Positions 1-10,398 are shown, numbered from the stretch's first letter. The stretch is 64,000 nt of DNA from Gonocerus acuteangulatus (GCA_946811695.1 OX328124.1:87981972-88045971), one strand, 5' to 3'. A program made the numbers and translations. The notes: generated from the letters alone by a model not told the origin.

Positions 1-509
1 CATATTTGACGGATACTTAAGCATATTTGTTCTTTTTCGCAAACCATGATATTAATATAGATATCCATCAGGGCCATCCAGATTAAACTGCTTTTCATCG
101 CTCAAGATAACATTCTTCCATCTCTTTCCCCATTTGATATGTGTTCCGAAGTAAATTTCTTTCTGTTGGCTTTGTGTGCTTTTGAAAAAGGGGGCCGGGA
201 GTTTAAGGAGCTTTAAATTACGTGCCTTTTGCAAAAGACGTTGAACATTCCTGATGTTTTTTTGGGCCCCCAGCTTGTTCACAAATTCTCTCGTCTTGGC
301 TGAAGAGTTGGAAACACAACGTAAAATGGCTCGGTGCTCTTGGACCGTTGTTGCCATGGGCCTTCCAATGCTTTTCTTTTGGCCATAATCATTACTTCTA
401 TTTAAAGTTCGAGCGATTTTCGATATTGTCCAATTTTTATCGTGCAATGTTTTAATCGCGCGTTTTTCACTCTAAGACAACACTTTTCCACTAGCTATTA
501 CTTAATCAG
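1..509 (-). pseudogene. Tc1-like transposase, N-terminal part, broken
   Basis: Cut-and-paste transposase fragment. The minus frame reads SEKRAIKTLHDKNWTIS, a Tc1-type helix-turn-helix start, then the GRP linker motif (SIGRP). About 80 residues later comes ILSDEKQFNLDGPDGY, whose first D is the first catalytic aspartate of the DDE domain; the LDGPDG stretch resembles Tc3-type transposases. The frame has an in-frame stop at 472-474, just before SEKRAIK, and another at 52-54, after DGYLY. It continues past the second stop (YHGLRKRTNML) to the window edge. The remaining DDE residues lie outside. The two nonsense codons mark it as inactive. The open part alone runs from 447 to 52. Confidence 0.85.
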
Positions 510-579
510 GTTTAATTAGACTCGCTGAATGAATTAATGAATGTTATGATCACTAAAACAGTCCCTAGAGCCAGATTTA

Positions 580-793
580 GACAAAAACTGAGTGGGTGGC
601 CTATACTTTTGTCGCGCCTAAATATTTACATTTCAGCTAATCCTTAGGGAAGAAGGATCAGGACTCATTAGACATGATCTTCCAAAAGTCAGTGACATTA
701 TAACAGTATGTATATGCTTTGGCTTAAATATAACATTAAATAAGGACAAAAACTAATATAATATAGGGTGGCCTATAATTTTGTCAGGGAGTG
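580..793. repeat. Duplicated terminal motif of the Tc1-like element
   Basis: A block GACAAAAACT...GGGTGGCCTATA-TTTTGTC occurs at about 580-616 and again at about 744-785, in direct orientation and about 165 bp apart. The outer copy ends the element at the TA target. The pair fits twin transposase-binding sites in a long terminal inverted repeat. Confidence 0.7.
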
Positions 794-1139
794 TACAGTC
801 AACTAGTCACGTGTACAAATGACGTGGAAGTTCTCACCCAGAAAACGGGGACCAGATCCACCGAAAAGTCATGCGGGTAATGTATAGCACTAGCGCCTTA
901 CTAAATCAAATTACTGAAATGAAACTCACGACGAAGTTAATTCAACTAAAATATACATTATTTCATTTAAATGTAGAGAAATTAGGGAAAATGTCCAGGT
1001 TGATTTATCTAAATCGGTATAATAGAATTATAGTTTACTTGTACATTTTTCAAATCTTGTTGCTTGAAAAAAGATAGGTCTGAAAATTAAGGCACTTGCG
1101 GTTAATACTGTCCTATGTATTGTACAATAGCTTTATAAA

Positions 1140-1386
1140 TGAATAAATCCATGAAAAAGGGGCTTCAGCCCAAAATCAGTAGTTTTGAGAAAACTAGACA
1201 GAAGCCCTTTCTACATGGATTAATTAAAGTAGGACTGTTTCCATGGCAACTATGTATTGGACTGAAGTCCTTTCAACATAGAAATGTGTAGTTACCCTTC
1301 ATAGGAGGCTTCAGGTACAACGAATCCATCACTAACTCACGTAGGGAAAAAATGGGCTGAAGCCCTTTTTGCATGGATCGATTCAA
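1140..1386. repeat. Cluster of short GGGCTTCAGCCC palindromes
   Basis: Four or five copies of a roughly 30-bp motif, (A)GGGCTGAAGCCCTTT followed by (T)nCATGGAT, in both orientations: about 1149-1174, 1200-1226, 1259-1282, 1305-1314 (partial) and 1352-1380. The core GGGCTTCAGCCC is self-complementary. The stretch from 796 to 1140 shows nothing else recognisable, and no protein is supported here. Confidence 0.6.
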
Positions 1387-1388
1387 AT

Positions 1389-1389
1389 G

Positions 1390-1447
<58 letters not shown>

Positions 1448-1609
1448 GGCGCATCTACTTCTAGGTCATTAGCGCCGACATCCAGGGTACAGCGATGAAT
1501 TTTCCCAACGAGCCCTGAGATGAGAAAATTCCTGCCGGAGGTGGGGATCGAACCCACCATCTCCGGCTCATGAATCCAAGGCGCTAACTATTAGACCACG
1601 GGAGACCCC
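1389..1609 (-). mobile_element. tRNA-derived SINE with long poly-A tail
   Basis: Non-autonomous retroposon on the minus strand. Its head resembles a tRNA with an internal RNA polymerase III promoter: A-box TGGTCTAATAGTTAGCGCC and B-box GGTTCGATCCCC. A unique body follows, ending GCGCCG, then a poly-A tail of about 50 bases (poly-T at 1394-1445). Short matching flanks, TTCAAATGT, lie at about 1382 and 1610 and fit a target-site duplication. A second copy lies at 54697-54871. Confidence 0.88.
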
Positions 1610-1816
1610 TTCAAATGTACTTATACATTTTCTTTCTTAGGAAAGAGGTGGAACTAAATCAAATAAAATTTAAATAAATAAAAGAATAGTTATAAAATGT
1701 TGACCTTTTTTTTAAATGTATTTAATGCTGCAGAAGGTCAAATTAAACAAAAAAAAAACCAAAAAAAAAACAAAAAAAAAAAACCTTAATATTTCTCGAA
1801 AGTGAAGGCTGTAATG

Positions 1817-1880
<64 letters not shown>
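1610..1880. other. AT-rich spacer ending in an AT array
   Basis: No gene seen. It contains an A-rich run at about 1748-1785 and a dinucleotide AT array at 1819-1880 that abuts the family-2 palindrome. Confidence 0.6.
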
Positions 1881-1883
<3 letters not shown>

Positions 1884-1984
1884 AAAGTAGCTATTGAGGT
1901 TGGACTCATGACGGAATTTTTGAAAAATTTCTTCAAATCTTTATCGATCCTACCTAGTAGACACCGAAAATGTCCCCCGTTAAA

Positions 1985-2058
<74 letters not shown>

Positions 2059-2177
2059 TTTAACGGGGGTCATTTTCGGTGTCTACTAGGTAGGATCGAT
2101 AAAGATTTGAAGAAATTTTTCAAAAATTCCGTCATGAGTCCAACCTCAATAGCTACTTTCCTTCGGAGGAAAGTGCT
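1881..2177. repeat. Palindrome of two family-2 element 5' ends around an AT array
   Basis: About 110 bp of the family-2 left end, from AGGAAAGTAGC to the CCCCGTTAAAATTT block, occurs at 1881-1990. It recurs inverted at about 2055-2162, with the terminal AGTGCT continuing to 2177. An AT dinucleotide array fills the dyad (about 1988-2055). The arms are nearly identical. No family-2 3' end, with its GCAGCTCCTGC hairpin, is attached, so this is two joined left ends and not a complete element. The open frame near 2107-2316 is repeat sequence and is not called as a gene. Confidence 0.9.
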
Positions 2178-3044
2178 AAAAAGGAGAGCTATTTATCAAG
2201 AGAGCCCTATTTACCAGCTAGCCACAGGAGGGACTGGCCAATATTCCCAGCTTGTCAAAATTCAAGAGGGTCTTCGGCCATTTCCGATTCTGGGCCCAGT
2301 CAGCGGACTCGTTTAGCCAACTTATTGTCTAGTTTTACTCTCCCTTATTCCTACAAGAGGGCATACTCAACCTCCGAATAATGCTTTCTCATACTTCTCA
2401 CTACTAAAGTGGTTTAGCATCATTTTCTTCTTATTTCAAGAATATATGAATGTTTAAATTCTTTGAAAAATAAAATACTTTTGATATTTTTTTCTTGGAT
2501 AATTTTTTACTTTCCTTGGAATAATAAGCTTAAAGACTATTTGTTAGAAAACAGCTAGTTACATTTGTATTTAATTTTTATTTTTTTATAACTTATTTTT
2601 TTATCTTTTTCAGCCGCATAGATGGTTGTTGACAGTATCTTGTTGGATAACTTGAGATTGATCGAGAGAGTGATATGAAATCACACTTAATCTTCCATAT
2701 TCTGAAAACATTTTGTGCACATGAAGATATACAACCTACTCCAAAGAGAAGACCAATGACCTTCTAATTTTTGAACATATAACTTCTAAGAAAATAGGAA
2801 ATAGAAAGCCATTGGCCGAAGTATAAATAAGAAGAAACGCTTTACCTAAACGTTGATTGAAATGACAGATCCAGATTCTAGTAAAAGCTCCTACGTTTTG
2901 CTCTCAAGATTTTAGCTGGAATCTAAATTTTTAACCAGTCTTATGATGTCATTTCAGATTCTAATACACTGCTAAGTTGTATTAAATGCATTTTTTCTCT
3001 TTTTTCATATCGTATTTACCATTAAACTACCCTTAAACTTACTT

Positions 3045-3084
<40 letters not shown>

Positions 3085-3506
3085 TGTATATATATATATA
3101 TATATATATCATCATAACAATCATAAGAAGTCATAGGCATTTTTATCTCAAATAATGACCATTTTATCTAAACACGACACTGACGTCCCTATTGTGCAAA
3201 ATACCCTAGTTGTTCTTTTTCTAATAGTACGACGGACAAAAGTTCATAAAGAAAAAGAGTTAATATAAAGATAGGAGTAAGACAAGAGTTTGATCGAAGG
3301 CTGACGATGATGGATGACAAAACTAATCTTGGAAAACCCGATCATATGACATCCTACCTACCATATGTCTAAGTCCTCCTCCACATCCAAACAAACACAT
3401 ATCACCATGGGAGCAACAGCATGACTTCAAGATTTAATAGCAAACTTCTTCAGGTTTCGGATAACTGAATATTTTTCAATAAATATGCATATTTAGGGGT
3501 TCTTTT
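2178..3506. other. Unrecognised AT-rich stretch with a CA/TA microsatellite
   Basis: No coding region is supported. A compound microsatellite (CA repeat passing into CGTGTG and a TA repeat) lies at about 3049-3108. The rest shows no terminal repeats or protein motifs. Confidence 0.5.
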
Positions 3507-4710
3507 AGCACTTTCCTCCGAAGGAAAGTAGCTATTGAGGTTGGACTCATGACGGAATTTTTGAAAAATTTCTTCAAATCTTTATCGATCCTACCTAGTA
3601 GACACCGAAAATGACCCCCGTTAAAATTTATATATATCTATATATATATATATATATGCATATATATATATATATATATATATGTGTCTGTTAACACGAT
3701 AGCGGCCAGAGTTTTTGTTTTTTCGTCACGAAACTTGGTATATAGCATTCAATTAGCAAACGATTGAACGAGTTCGTTAACCACCAAAGTCGGTTTACCG
3801 GAAGGGGGGGTTTACCCCGAACCCAAAACACTTATTTGACTATGTCAGCCGTAATATTTGTTATATTTCAACGAAACTTGGTATCCGTAGTGTTAATATA
3901 GAGAGAAAAGTGAGATATAAAAATGAACTAAATCGGTTCATTAGAAGGGGGGGTTTACTCCGGACCCACAATACCAATTCGCCACTACCAGCCGTGATTT
4001 TTGGTATATTTCGACGAAACTCGGTATTCGTAGTGCTAATCCACAGGTAAATATGTGTTGTAAAAATAAACGAAATCGGTTCATTAGAAGGGGGGGGTTT
4101 ACTCCGGACCCACAATACCAATTCGCCACTACCAGCCGTGATTTTTGGTATATTTCGACGAAACTCGGTATTCGTTGTGGTAATCTACAGGTAAATATGT
4201 GTTGTAAAAAGAAACTAAATCGGTTCATTAGAAGGGGGGGTTTACTCCGGACCCAAATTCCTAATATACTCATACCGGTCGTAATTTCTGCTGTATTGTA
4301 ACGAAACGCTGTATACGTCGTGGGTAACTCATGAGAAAGAAGTGTTGTAAAAATGAGCTGAATCGGTCAATCGAAAAGCGGGGGTTTAATTTGTAATATA
4401 TTTGAATAGAAAAGCCGGCAGACGTAGGTTCACAAAGCCGCCGCAAGGAGCGCTTTCTACCACTAGAGTGACTGTATCCTGTTCCTGCGTTAGAGGATAT
4501 GAGGATTTTTGTATTGTAGGTACCATGTGTAAACATAACTCTGGATGCAAATTAATAATTGATCAGTTACTCATTACAAATTTAAAAGAGAAGTATTCAT
4601 GTTTTTATTTTATTTATGTAGGATATTTTAAGCAAATTGTTCTGGAAAGCAGTCTACACTACCCAATTTCTGAGGAAAGTGCTTAGTTATGCAGCTCCTG
4701 CGTGACGGAC
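3507..4710 (+). mobile_element. Family-2 Helentron/HINE-like element, full length
   Basis: Non-autonomous element of about 1.2 kb. The 5' end AGCACTTTCCTC can fold on itself (ACTTTCCT-CCGA-AGGAAAGT). A conserved leader follows, then an AT array at about 3630-3683 and a block GTGTCTGTTAACACG. The middle holds four 143-bp tandem units. The 5' end recurs inverted as GAGGAAAGTGCT at about 4673-4685. It is followed by the hairpin GCAGCTCCTGC and an end at GACGGAC plus T-rich flank. This asymmetric inverted-repeat plan with a 3' hairpin and central microsatellite is what is described for HINE/DINE-1 elements mobilised by Helentrons. That class is inferred: no Rep/helicase ORF is present. Near-identical copies lie at 45330, 49353 and 54048. 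Confidence 0.8.
3791..4363 (+). repeat. Four 143-bp tandem units inside the family-2 element
   Basis: Units begin with CGGTT at 3791, 3934, 4077 and 4221, and the following partial begins at 4364, so the period is 143-144 bp. Each has a G-run then TTTACTCCGGACCC, a variable middle, a block TTTCGACGAAACTCGGTAT and an end near ATAAAC(G/T)AAAT. Open frames across the array on both strands are translations of the repeat, with a recurring WVRSKPP peptide on the minus strand, and are not called as genes. Confidence 0.88.
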
Positions 4711-5554
4711 TTTTTATTATTTGATTGTTCTATGAGAGATATATTGATGGAGGAAACTACACAGTAATATGCAGGAATTATCCTATTGTAATATCGTCCA
4801 ATAAGTTAAAAATACCGTATTTGAAGCTAAGTGGGTTTTTAGGAGCTGCATGCCCTTCAGTTGTACAGATATCTCACTCAAACGCAACTAAAATATTTAT
4901 CTAAACAAAAAATAAACATATGTGTGTAGTGTTACCAAGCGAGAGGCCACAATTTTGGTTCTTTTACCCGGAAATTCGGCATATAACGTTTCCACATGAA
5001 ACTATTATTCTAGTTCGTTAACCAGCAAAACCGGTTGATTAGAATTGAAATCCACCATTCCGGACCAAATTATTAATGAACCACTTGTGGGGGTAATTTT
5101 TGCTTTTATGCAATGAAAATCGTTAAATAACATTCATACTTAAGTAGAAAAATGTATTATGAATATAAGCATAATCGGTCTTTCTGAAGTTGGATTTCAA
5201 ACCGCAACAAGATTAATAATGTTCCCTTGCTCGATGTATTTTCAGGTAACAGCTGAAATATTACTAATCCATATTATATATGAATTTATGAAGCTTTTTT
5301 TTTTTTTAATTGTCTATTCTTTTTAGAATATATACTCAAATCCTGACAAGATGACCTCCAGCAACCAGCTAGATAACCGTTCTCTTGATACGGGTCCCAT
5401 GGAGGCAATAAATCCTGTAGGTACCGATAGTGTAGTACTGGAGGTTCATGTTGGGAGCCTTAGATAAATAATCGATGCTTCATCTGGAGCAAATTCCTTA
5501 GTTTATTATTTAATATAATAAAATTTAATTTAAGTTCACGTAAATAAGAAAAAA
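4711..5554. other. Spacer with a decayed family-2 relic
   Basis: Around 4918-5210 a diverged block follows the family-2 order: GTGTTACC...GCGAGAGGCCAC, then TTCGGCATATAACG, then AGTTCGTTAACCAGCAAAACCGG. It is clearly older than the intact copies. A motif AGGAGCTGCATG near 4841 may be an old family-2 3' end. No coding region is supported. Confidence 0.5.
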
Positions 5555-6863
5555 GTCCGTCTCGCAGGAACTGCATCATCTTAGCGCGGTTCCGTTCATA
5601 TCCCTAGTCTAATTTGGAAAGATTAAAATAGAAGCAGTTATTATTTTGGTTCCACCAGTCTTTTTTTTTTAAATTAATTATTATAATGGCGTGTGAACCT
5701 TTAAGGTCACTAACGCCATTCCTGTGTGTAGTAAAGTCTTGAAAGGTCATGATTTACAATCTTACCTAGAAGGGTCTGCTAACACTAGAAACGGACCCGC
5801 TAGTGACAAGGTCTTGGAATCCTGGAAATCTATATTTCTAACAATAAAATGTTTTTGTTATTTTACTTAATGGCCATTCCAAGCCAAATCATCCAGAAGG
5901 CATTTTGACACCCAAGGTTGGCAGATTTTAATGAAACTTGGTGAGTGTATTCTAGTAATGGACATGAGTACAAATATAAAATTTTATGTTGTTATGTTCA
6001 TTAGTTTCTGAAATGCAGGATTTTAAAAATTCTCCAAAATGTGCAAAATATCGTTGATCATACATCTCGCAACAATCTATACTTTTACAACTTTTGCTCT
6101 AAAACTGTTAATTTTAATGATAGAGAGTTAATTTTTTTTAAATTTGTTCGGCATTAAATTGCCAATGGAAATATTGCTAGGTACAAGATTTAGAGCCATA
6201 GAAATAGTTTAAAAAATTCTTAAATAGCAAAATTGAGATTTGTTTGAACATTGATATGCATCCATAAATTGCTTAATAACATGAGTCTACCTCCAAGAAC
6301 ACCTAAACCCATTATATCACCAAAAACTAGATTAAAAATGCAAAAAAATGGTGTAATAAAATTAGTGGGCTTTTGAGTTTTCAATAAGTTAAGAGTTGAT
6401 CAAAGTTATACTATGAAAAACTAGATATATCCGCTATTAGACTGCCTCTATTAACTCTAAAAATACCCCACTAATACATAGAAAAGTACCATTATAATTT
6501 TGCTGGCTATTTGTATGATATTAAGAACTAAAATAACACAAAAATATTCGTTTTGATAATGTAGGCCCTAAATTAGGGTTTTATAATAATAATAATAATA
6601 ATAATAAAATACGAGTTTGGAATTAAAATCACTTTATGGTAGAAATAATGTCTGCACCAGGATTAATTAAGAAAATTCAGATTTGGATAGTGATATTTAT
6701 TTAACAGAGAGGACATATTCACTTAACCAGGTGGGGGGGGGGGCAACATAGTAGACAGAGGCCGCCAAGTATCCTTCCACACATAAGACTGGCTGTTCAA
6801 TACAGTCTCTGAAATTTTTAGTAGAACCTCTAATTTCTGTTTTATATCTCATCATCTAAGACA

Positions 6864-7051
6864 ATGGATTTTATTAAAACCCAATTTCCACATATAAACA
6901 GAATAGAGTTTTTTACAGGGGGATGTAGTGCCAAATACAAACATTTTAAGAGCATTATGAATTTGTGTCATCACAAAACAGACTTCCAGATGGATGCTTG
7001 TTGGTCTTGCCATACTACAAGTCATGGTAAAACAGTTTGTGATGGAATTGG
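6864..7051 (+). pseudogene. Arm copy of the TTAA-element gene, N-terminal part
   Basis: Opposite-strand duplicate of the reading frame at 8266 (MDFIKTQFPHINRIEFF...GKTVCDGIG). It differs in a few residues, for example K for Q in CSA(K/Q)YKHF and M for I in DFQ(M/I)DA. The homology stops where the inverted arm stops at 7051, and the frame then runs into the loop. It is a structural by-product of the inverted duplication, not a separate gene. Confidence 0.85.
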
Positions 7052-7106
7052 ATTTTTAGTAGAGTCTCTAATTGACTCAAAGAGACTCATTGCTAATTTC
7101 AATCAG

Positions 7107-8266
7107 TCATAAAATATGTTCAGAAGGAACAGGACAATCATCTTGTTGTTTAGGCAAGTAAAATGTTTTAGAAGCTCCATGTGGATGCGTAAAAACAATT
7201 TTGTTGTCACCTTCTTCTTCGTTCAGTTGACTGATCAGTCCAATCCACGAGTTTTCTTCATGAACACAGATAGTATAATTATGAAGACACGGTTTTAAGC
7301 GCTGAAAAATTGTTTAACTTTCTATGCCTTTAATATAATTCCATCAAATACGTATGTCAGGATCCAGACTCGTGCATTTTGCTATTGTTTCATCAGTTGA
7401 TTGTGGACTGAAAAAATAGAAAATTCATGTCCCTGTAATGGTTTTCCCACTTGAAGATCTTTCTTCAACTTTAATTCAAATGTTTTGAATTTCTACTTCA
7501 CTTAACCCTCCCTCGACCAGGTGGGGTCTAGGAGGACCCCCTGTACACTATTACACTCTCCCTTATAGCCACCGTATCTCTACCTTCCTGCTCCTTGAGT
7601 AGCTTCCTAATCAGTAGTGCTCCGGGGAACGGCAATGTCAAATTTTTCATACGTCCACGCCTCAAATTGATTATGTTTTGTTGAAAAACGGCTTTGAGGT
7701 CTTAGCGGACCTGACATTGGCTTCCGTAATAATTTTTTTTTTATTTAAATATTTATATGTATTTGTATAAATATTTACATGCATTTTTATTTTTCCTATT
7801 TCATTAGTTTGCATCATAGTAGTATCTGGTATCAAGATACTACTAAAATTCGTCATAGCACATTACGACTATAAATGTAAGTGGGGTTCTGATGGACCCC
7901 ACGTGGGCGACAGTGTAACTCTCCCACGTGGTCGACAGAGGGTTAAAAAAAAAAAGAAGGATATCTTAGAAAGGAGACCACTAAAATACAAGTGTATTTG
8001 GTAGCATTTGTGATTTCTGTTGATTTGTAAATACTCTGAAGATATTTCTTAGTAACTGTTTTTTTTTTTACAGTTCCACCAATTCCATCACAAACTGTTT
8101 TACCATGACTTGTAGTATGGCAAGACCAACAAGCATCGATCTGGAAGTCTGTTTTGTGATGACACAAATTCATAATGCTCTTAAAATGTTTGTATTGGGC
8201 ACTACATCCCCCTGTAAAAAACTCTATTCTGTTTATATGTGGAAATTGGGTTTTAATAAAATCCAT
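7107..8266 (-). pseudogene. Uncharacterised transposon protein, split by a MITE
   Basis: The minus frame starts MDFIKTQFPHINRIEFFTGG and contains CSAQYKHFKSIMNLCHHKTD and WSCHTTSHGKTVCDGIGGTV. The pattern QYKxxKxxxNLxxHxxDF...TSHGKxxCDGxGGxxK is one I recognise from widespread, unnamed proteins of invertebrate transposons. The frame runs to about 7946, is cut by the MITE at 7506-7942, and resumes with in-frame stops. The C-terminal part reads HNYTICVHEENSWIG, then FTHPHGASKTFYLP, and ends VPSEHIL with a stop at 7107-7109. The upstream frame closes within about a dozen codons of the ATG, so the N-terminus is missing or lies in another exon. It is presumably the element's transposase or an accessory protein; no catalytic triad can be assigned. 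Confidence 0.7.
7506..7942. mobile_element. piggyBac-type MITE with TTAA duplication
   Basis: A 437-bp non-coding element whose ends CCCTC(C/T)(C/G)TCGACCA(G/C)GTGGG are inverted and flanked by TTAA at 7502-7505 and 7943-7946. CCCT-starting ends at TTAA sites are typical of the piggyBac superfamily. Just inside each end is a GGGGTC...GACCCC palindrome. Insertion split the host element's gene. Confidence 0.85.
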
Positions 8267-9264
8267 TGTCTTAGATGATGAGATATAAAACAGAAATTAG
8301 AGGTTCTACTAAAAATTACAGAGGATGTAATGAACAGCCAGTCTTATGTGTGGAAGGATACTTAGCGGCCTCTGTCTACTATGTTGCCCCCCCCCCCACC
8401 TGGTTAAGTGAATATGTCCTCTCTGTTAAATAAATATCACTATCCAAATCTGAATTTTCTTAATTAATCCTGGTGCAGACATTATTTCTAACATAAAGTG
8501 ATTTTAATTCCAAACTCGTATTTTATTATTATTATTATTATTATAAAACCCTAATTTAGGGCCTACATTATCAAAACGAATATTTTTGTGTTATTTTAGT
8601 TGTTAATATCATACAAATAGCCAGCAAAATTATAATGGTACTTTTCTATGTATTAGTGGGGTATTTTTAGAGTTAATAGAGGCAGTCTAATAGCGGATAT
8701 ATCTAGTTTTTCATAGTATAACTTTGATCAACTCTTAACTTATTGAAAACTCAAAAGCCCACTAATTTTATTACACCATTTTTTTGCATTTTTAATCTAG
8801 TTTTTGGTGATATAATGGGTTTAGGTGGTCTTGGAGGTAGACTCATGTTATTAAGCAATTTATGGATGCATATCAATGTTCAAACAAATCTCAATTTTGC
8901 TATTTAAGAATTTTTTAAACTATTTCTATGGCTCTAAATCTTGTACCTAGCAATATTTCCATTGGCAATTTAATGCCGAACAAATTAAAAAAAAAATAAC
9001 TCTCTATCATTAAAATTAACAGTTTTAGAGCAAAAGTTGTAAAAGTATAGATTGTTGCGAGATGTATGATCAACGATATTTTGCACATTTTGAAGAATTT
9101 TTAAAGTGCTGCATTTCAGAAACTAATGAACATAACAACATAAAATTTTATATTTGTACTCATGTCCATTACTAGAATACACTCACCAAGTTTCATTAAA
9201 ATCTGCCAACCTTGGGTTTCAAAATGCCTTTTGGCTGGATGATTTGGCTTGGAATGGCCCTTAA

Positions 9265-10100
9265 CCAGTTTTATTGTCAAATACTTTATCCAACTTTAAA
9301 AAATAACAAGGAATAAAACAGACAAAAAGAACCATTGGAATAAACGAAATCAATTAATTTAAAGCTTTAAGCACTTTTTTCTCCGATTGAAATCGCCTAA
9401 TTAAAACTTTCTTCGGAACCTTTTTTGTAGAGCATTTAGTAAGCTTCCGAATGGTAATCTTCCGCTTCACAAGATTGTCAACGGTTTTCGAGATACTAAC
9501 GAAATTATACAAAGTTACCAAAACTTTTTTTGTCTGTTAATATAATATTTTATTCTAACCCTTCCTTTACTCTAAACGTAACAAAAATTTCAACATATTA
9601 GTGTTGATGAAACTCGAACATGCAGAAAATGTTTCAACTGTATCCCATAATTCTAAGTACCAAAATCAAAGACAAAGAACCCTCCCTAGGAAGGACGCTA
9701 GGCAGTTGAAAAGCTATATATCTTGGAAATTCATATCTCTAACATTAAATTGTTTTTCTTATTTTTCTTAACCTGTTTTATTTTCAAATACATTATCTAA
9801 CAATAAGCAATTAAAAAATAACAAGGAATAAAAAACAGACAAAAAGAACAGTTCGAATAAGCGAAATCAATTACTTTAAAGTTTTAAGCTCTTATTATTA
9901 GATTCTCAACCTTTTTCGAGATATTAAAGAAAGTAAACAAAGTTACTAAAACTTTTTATGTCTGTTAATAAAATATTTTATTCTTACCCTTCCTTAACTA
10001 CAAACGTAACCAAAATTTCAACATATTAGTTTTGATGAAAGTAGAACATGCAGAAAATGTTCAACTGAATCCCATGATTCTAAGTATCCAAACCAAAAAC
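9265..10100 (-). repeat. Internal direct duplication in the family-1 element
   Basis: A block of about 400 bp is present twice, at about 9265-9680 and 9771-10100, offset by about 505 bp. Landmarks are TTTTATT-TCAAATAC, AAAAAATAACAAGGAATAAA, and GCAGAAAATGTT-CAACTG. The copies have diverged moderately. The 42331 element has a similar duplication with a shorter offset, so it is a family trait. Confidence 0.75.
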
Positions 10101-10398
10101 GGTATTCAAAAACTATTTTTCCGAACTAATTTTCTCGAAAACGGTTAAAGCTATCGCCTTGAAAATGGTTTCATTCGTTTTCCTAGCCCAGGAAGCATAT
10201 AAAACGAGTACTTACAAGCTTATGAACTCAAAAACGTAAGCGTTACGATTTTGTTTGCGCGAATTTCGCCCCAAACGCCATCTTCCAGTAGGCGGATTTT
10301 GCTGGTTAACGAACTTGACCTTTCAAATTTGACGAAAGATTTTTATACCAAATGTCATCAAAATCGGACCATTCGTCTGGGAGGTACAGAGCGAACAG

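Larger units (their letters stand above)
1..793 (-). mobile_element. Tc1-like DNA transposon, truncated by window edge
   Basis: The right-hand end of a Tc1/mariner-superfamily element read on the minus strand. The end sequence is GACAAAATTATAGGCCACCC-like and abuts a TA dinucleotide at 794-795, the superfamily's target. A second copy of the same motif lies inside, near 580-620, an arrangement known for Tc3, whose long inverted repeats carry two transposase-binding sites. The transposase start lies further in, on the minus strand. The other end of the element is outside the window. Confidence 0.85.
5871..9260 (-). mobile_element. TTAA-flanked transposon with 1.18-kb inverted arms
   Basis: The terminal sequences (T/G)GGCCATTCCAAGCC are inverted at each end and flanked by TTAA at 5867-5870 and 9261-9264. 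The left arm 5871-7051 and right arm 8079-9260 are inverted copies of each other and are nearly identical over about 1,180 bp. TTAA targets are used by the piggyBac and Kolobok superfamilies; I cannot decide between them. The right arm and the loop carry one transposon gene on the minus strand. The left arm is an inverted duplicate of the element's own 5' half, including the start of that gene. The element sits in a family-1 element and is itself hit by a piggyBac-type MITE. Confidence 0.85.

Noticed and set aside
1530..1609. Possible functional tRNA gene on the minus strand
   Set aside because: A- and B-boxes are clear, but the sequence runs on into a SINE body and poly-A tail, recurs at 54697, and the acceptor stem does not close.
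3861..4301. Overlapping open frames on both strands with repeated WVRSKPP peptides
   Set aside because: They translate the 143-bp tandem units; both strands are open together, and the same happens in the other family-2 copies. No start context or conserved domain.
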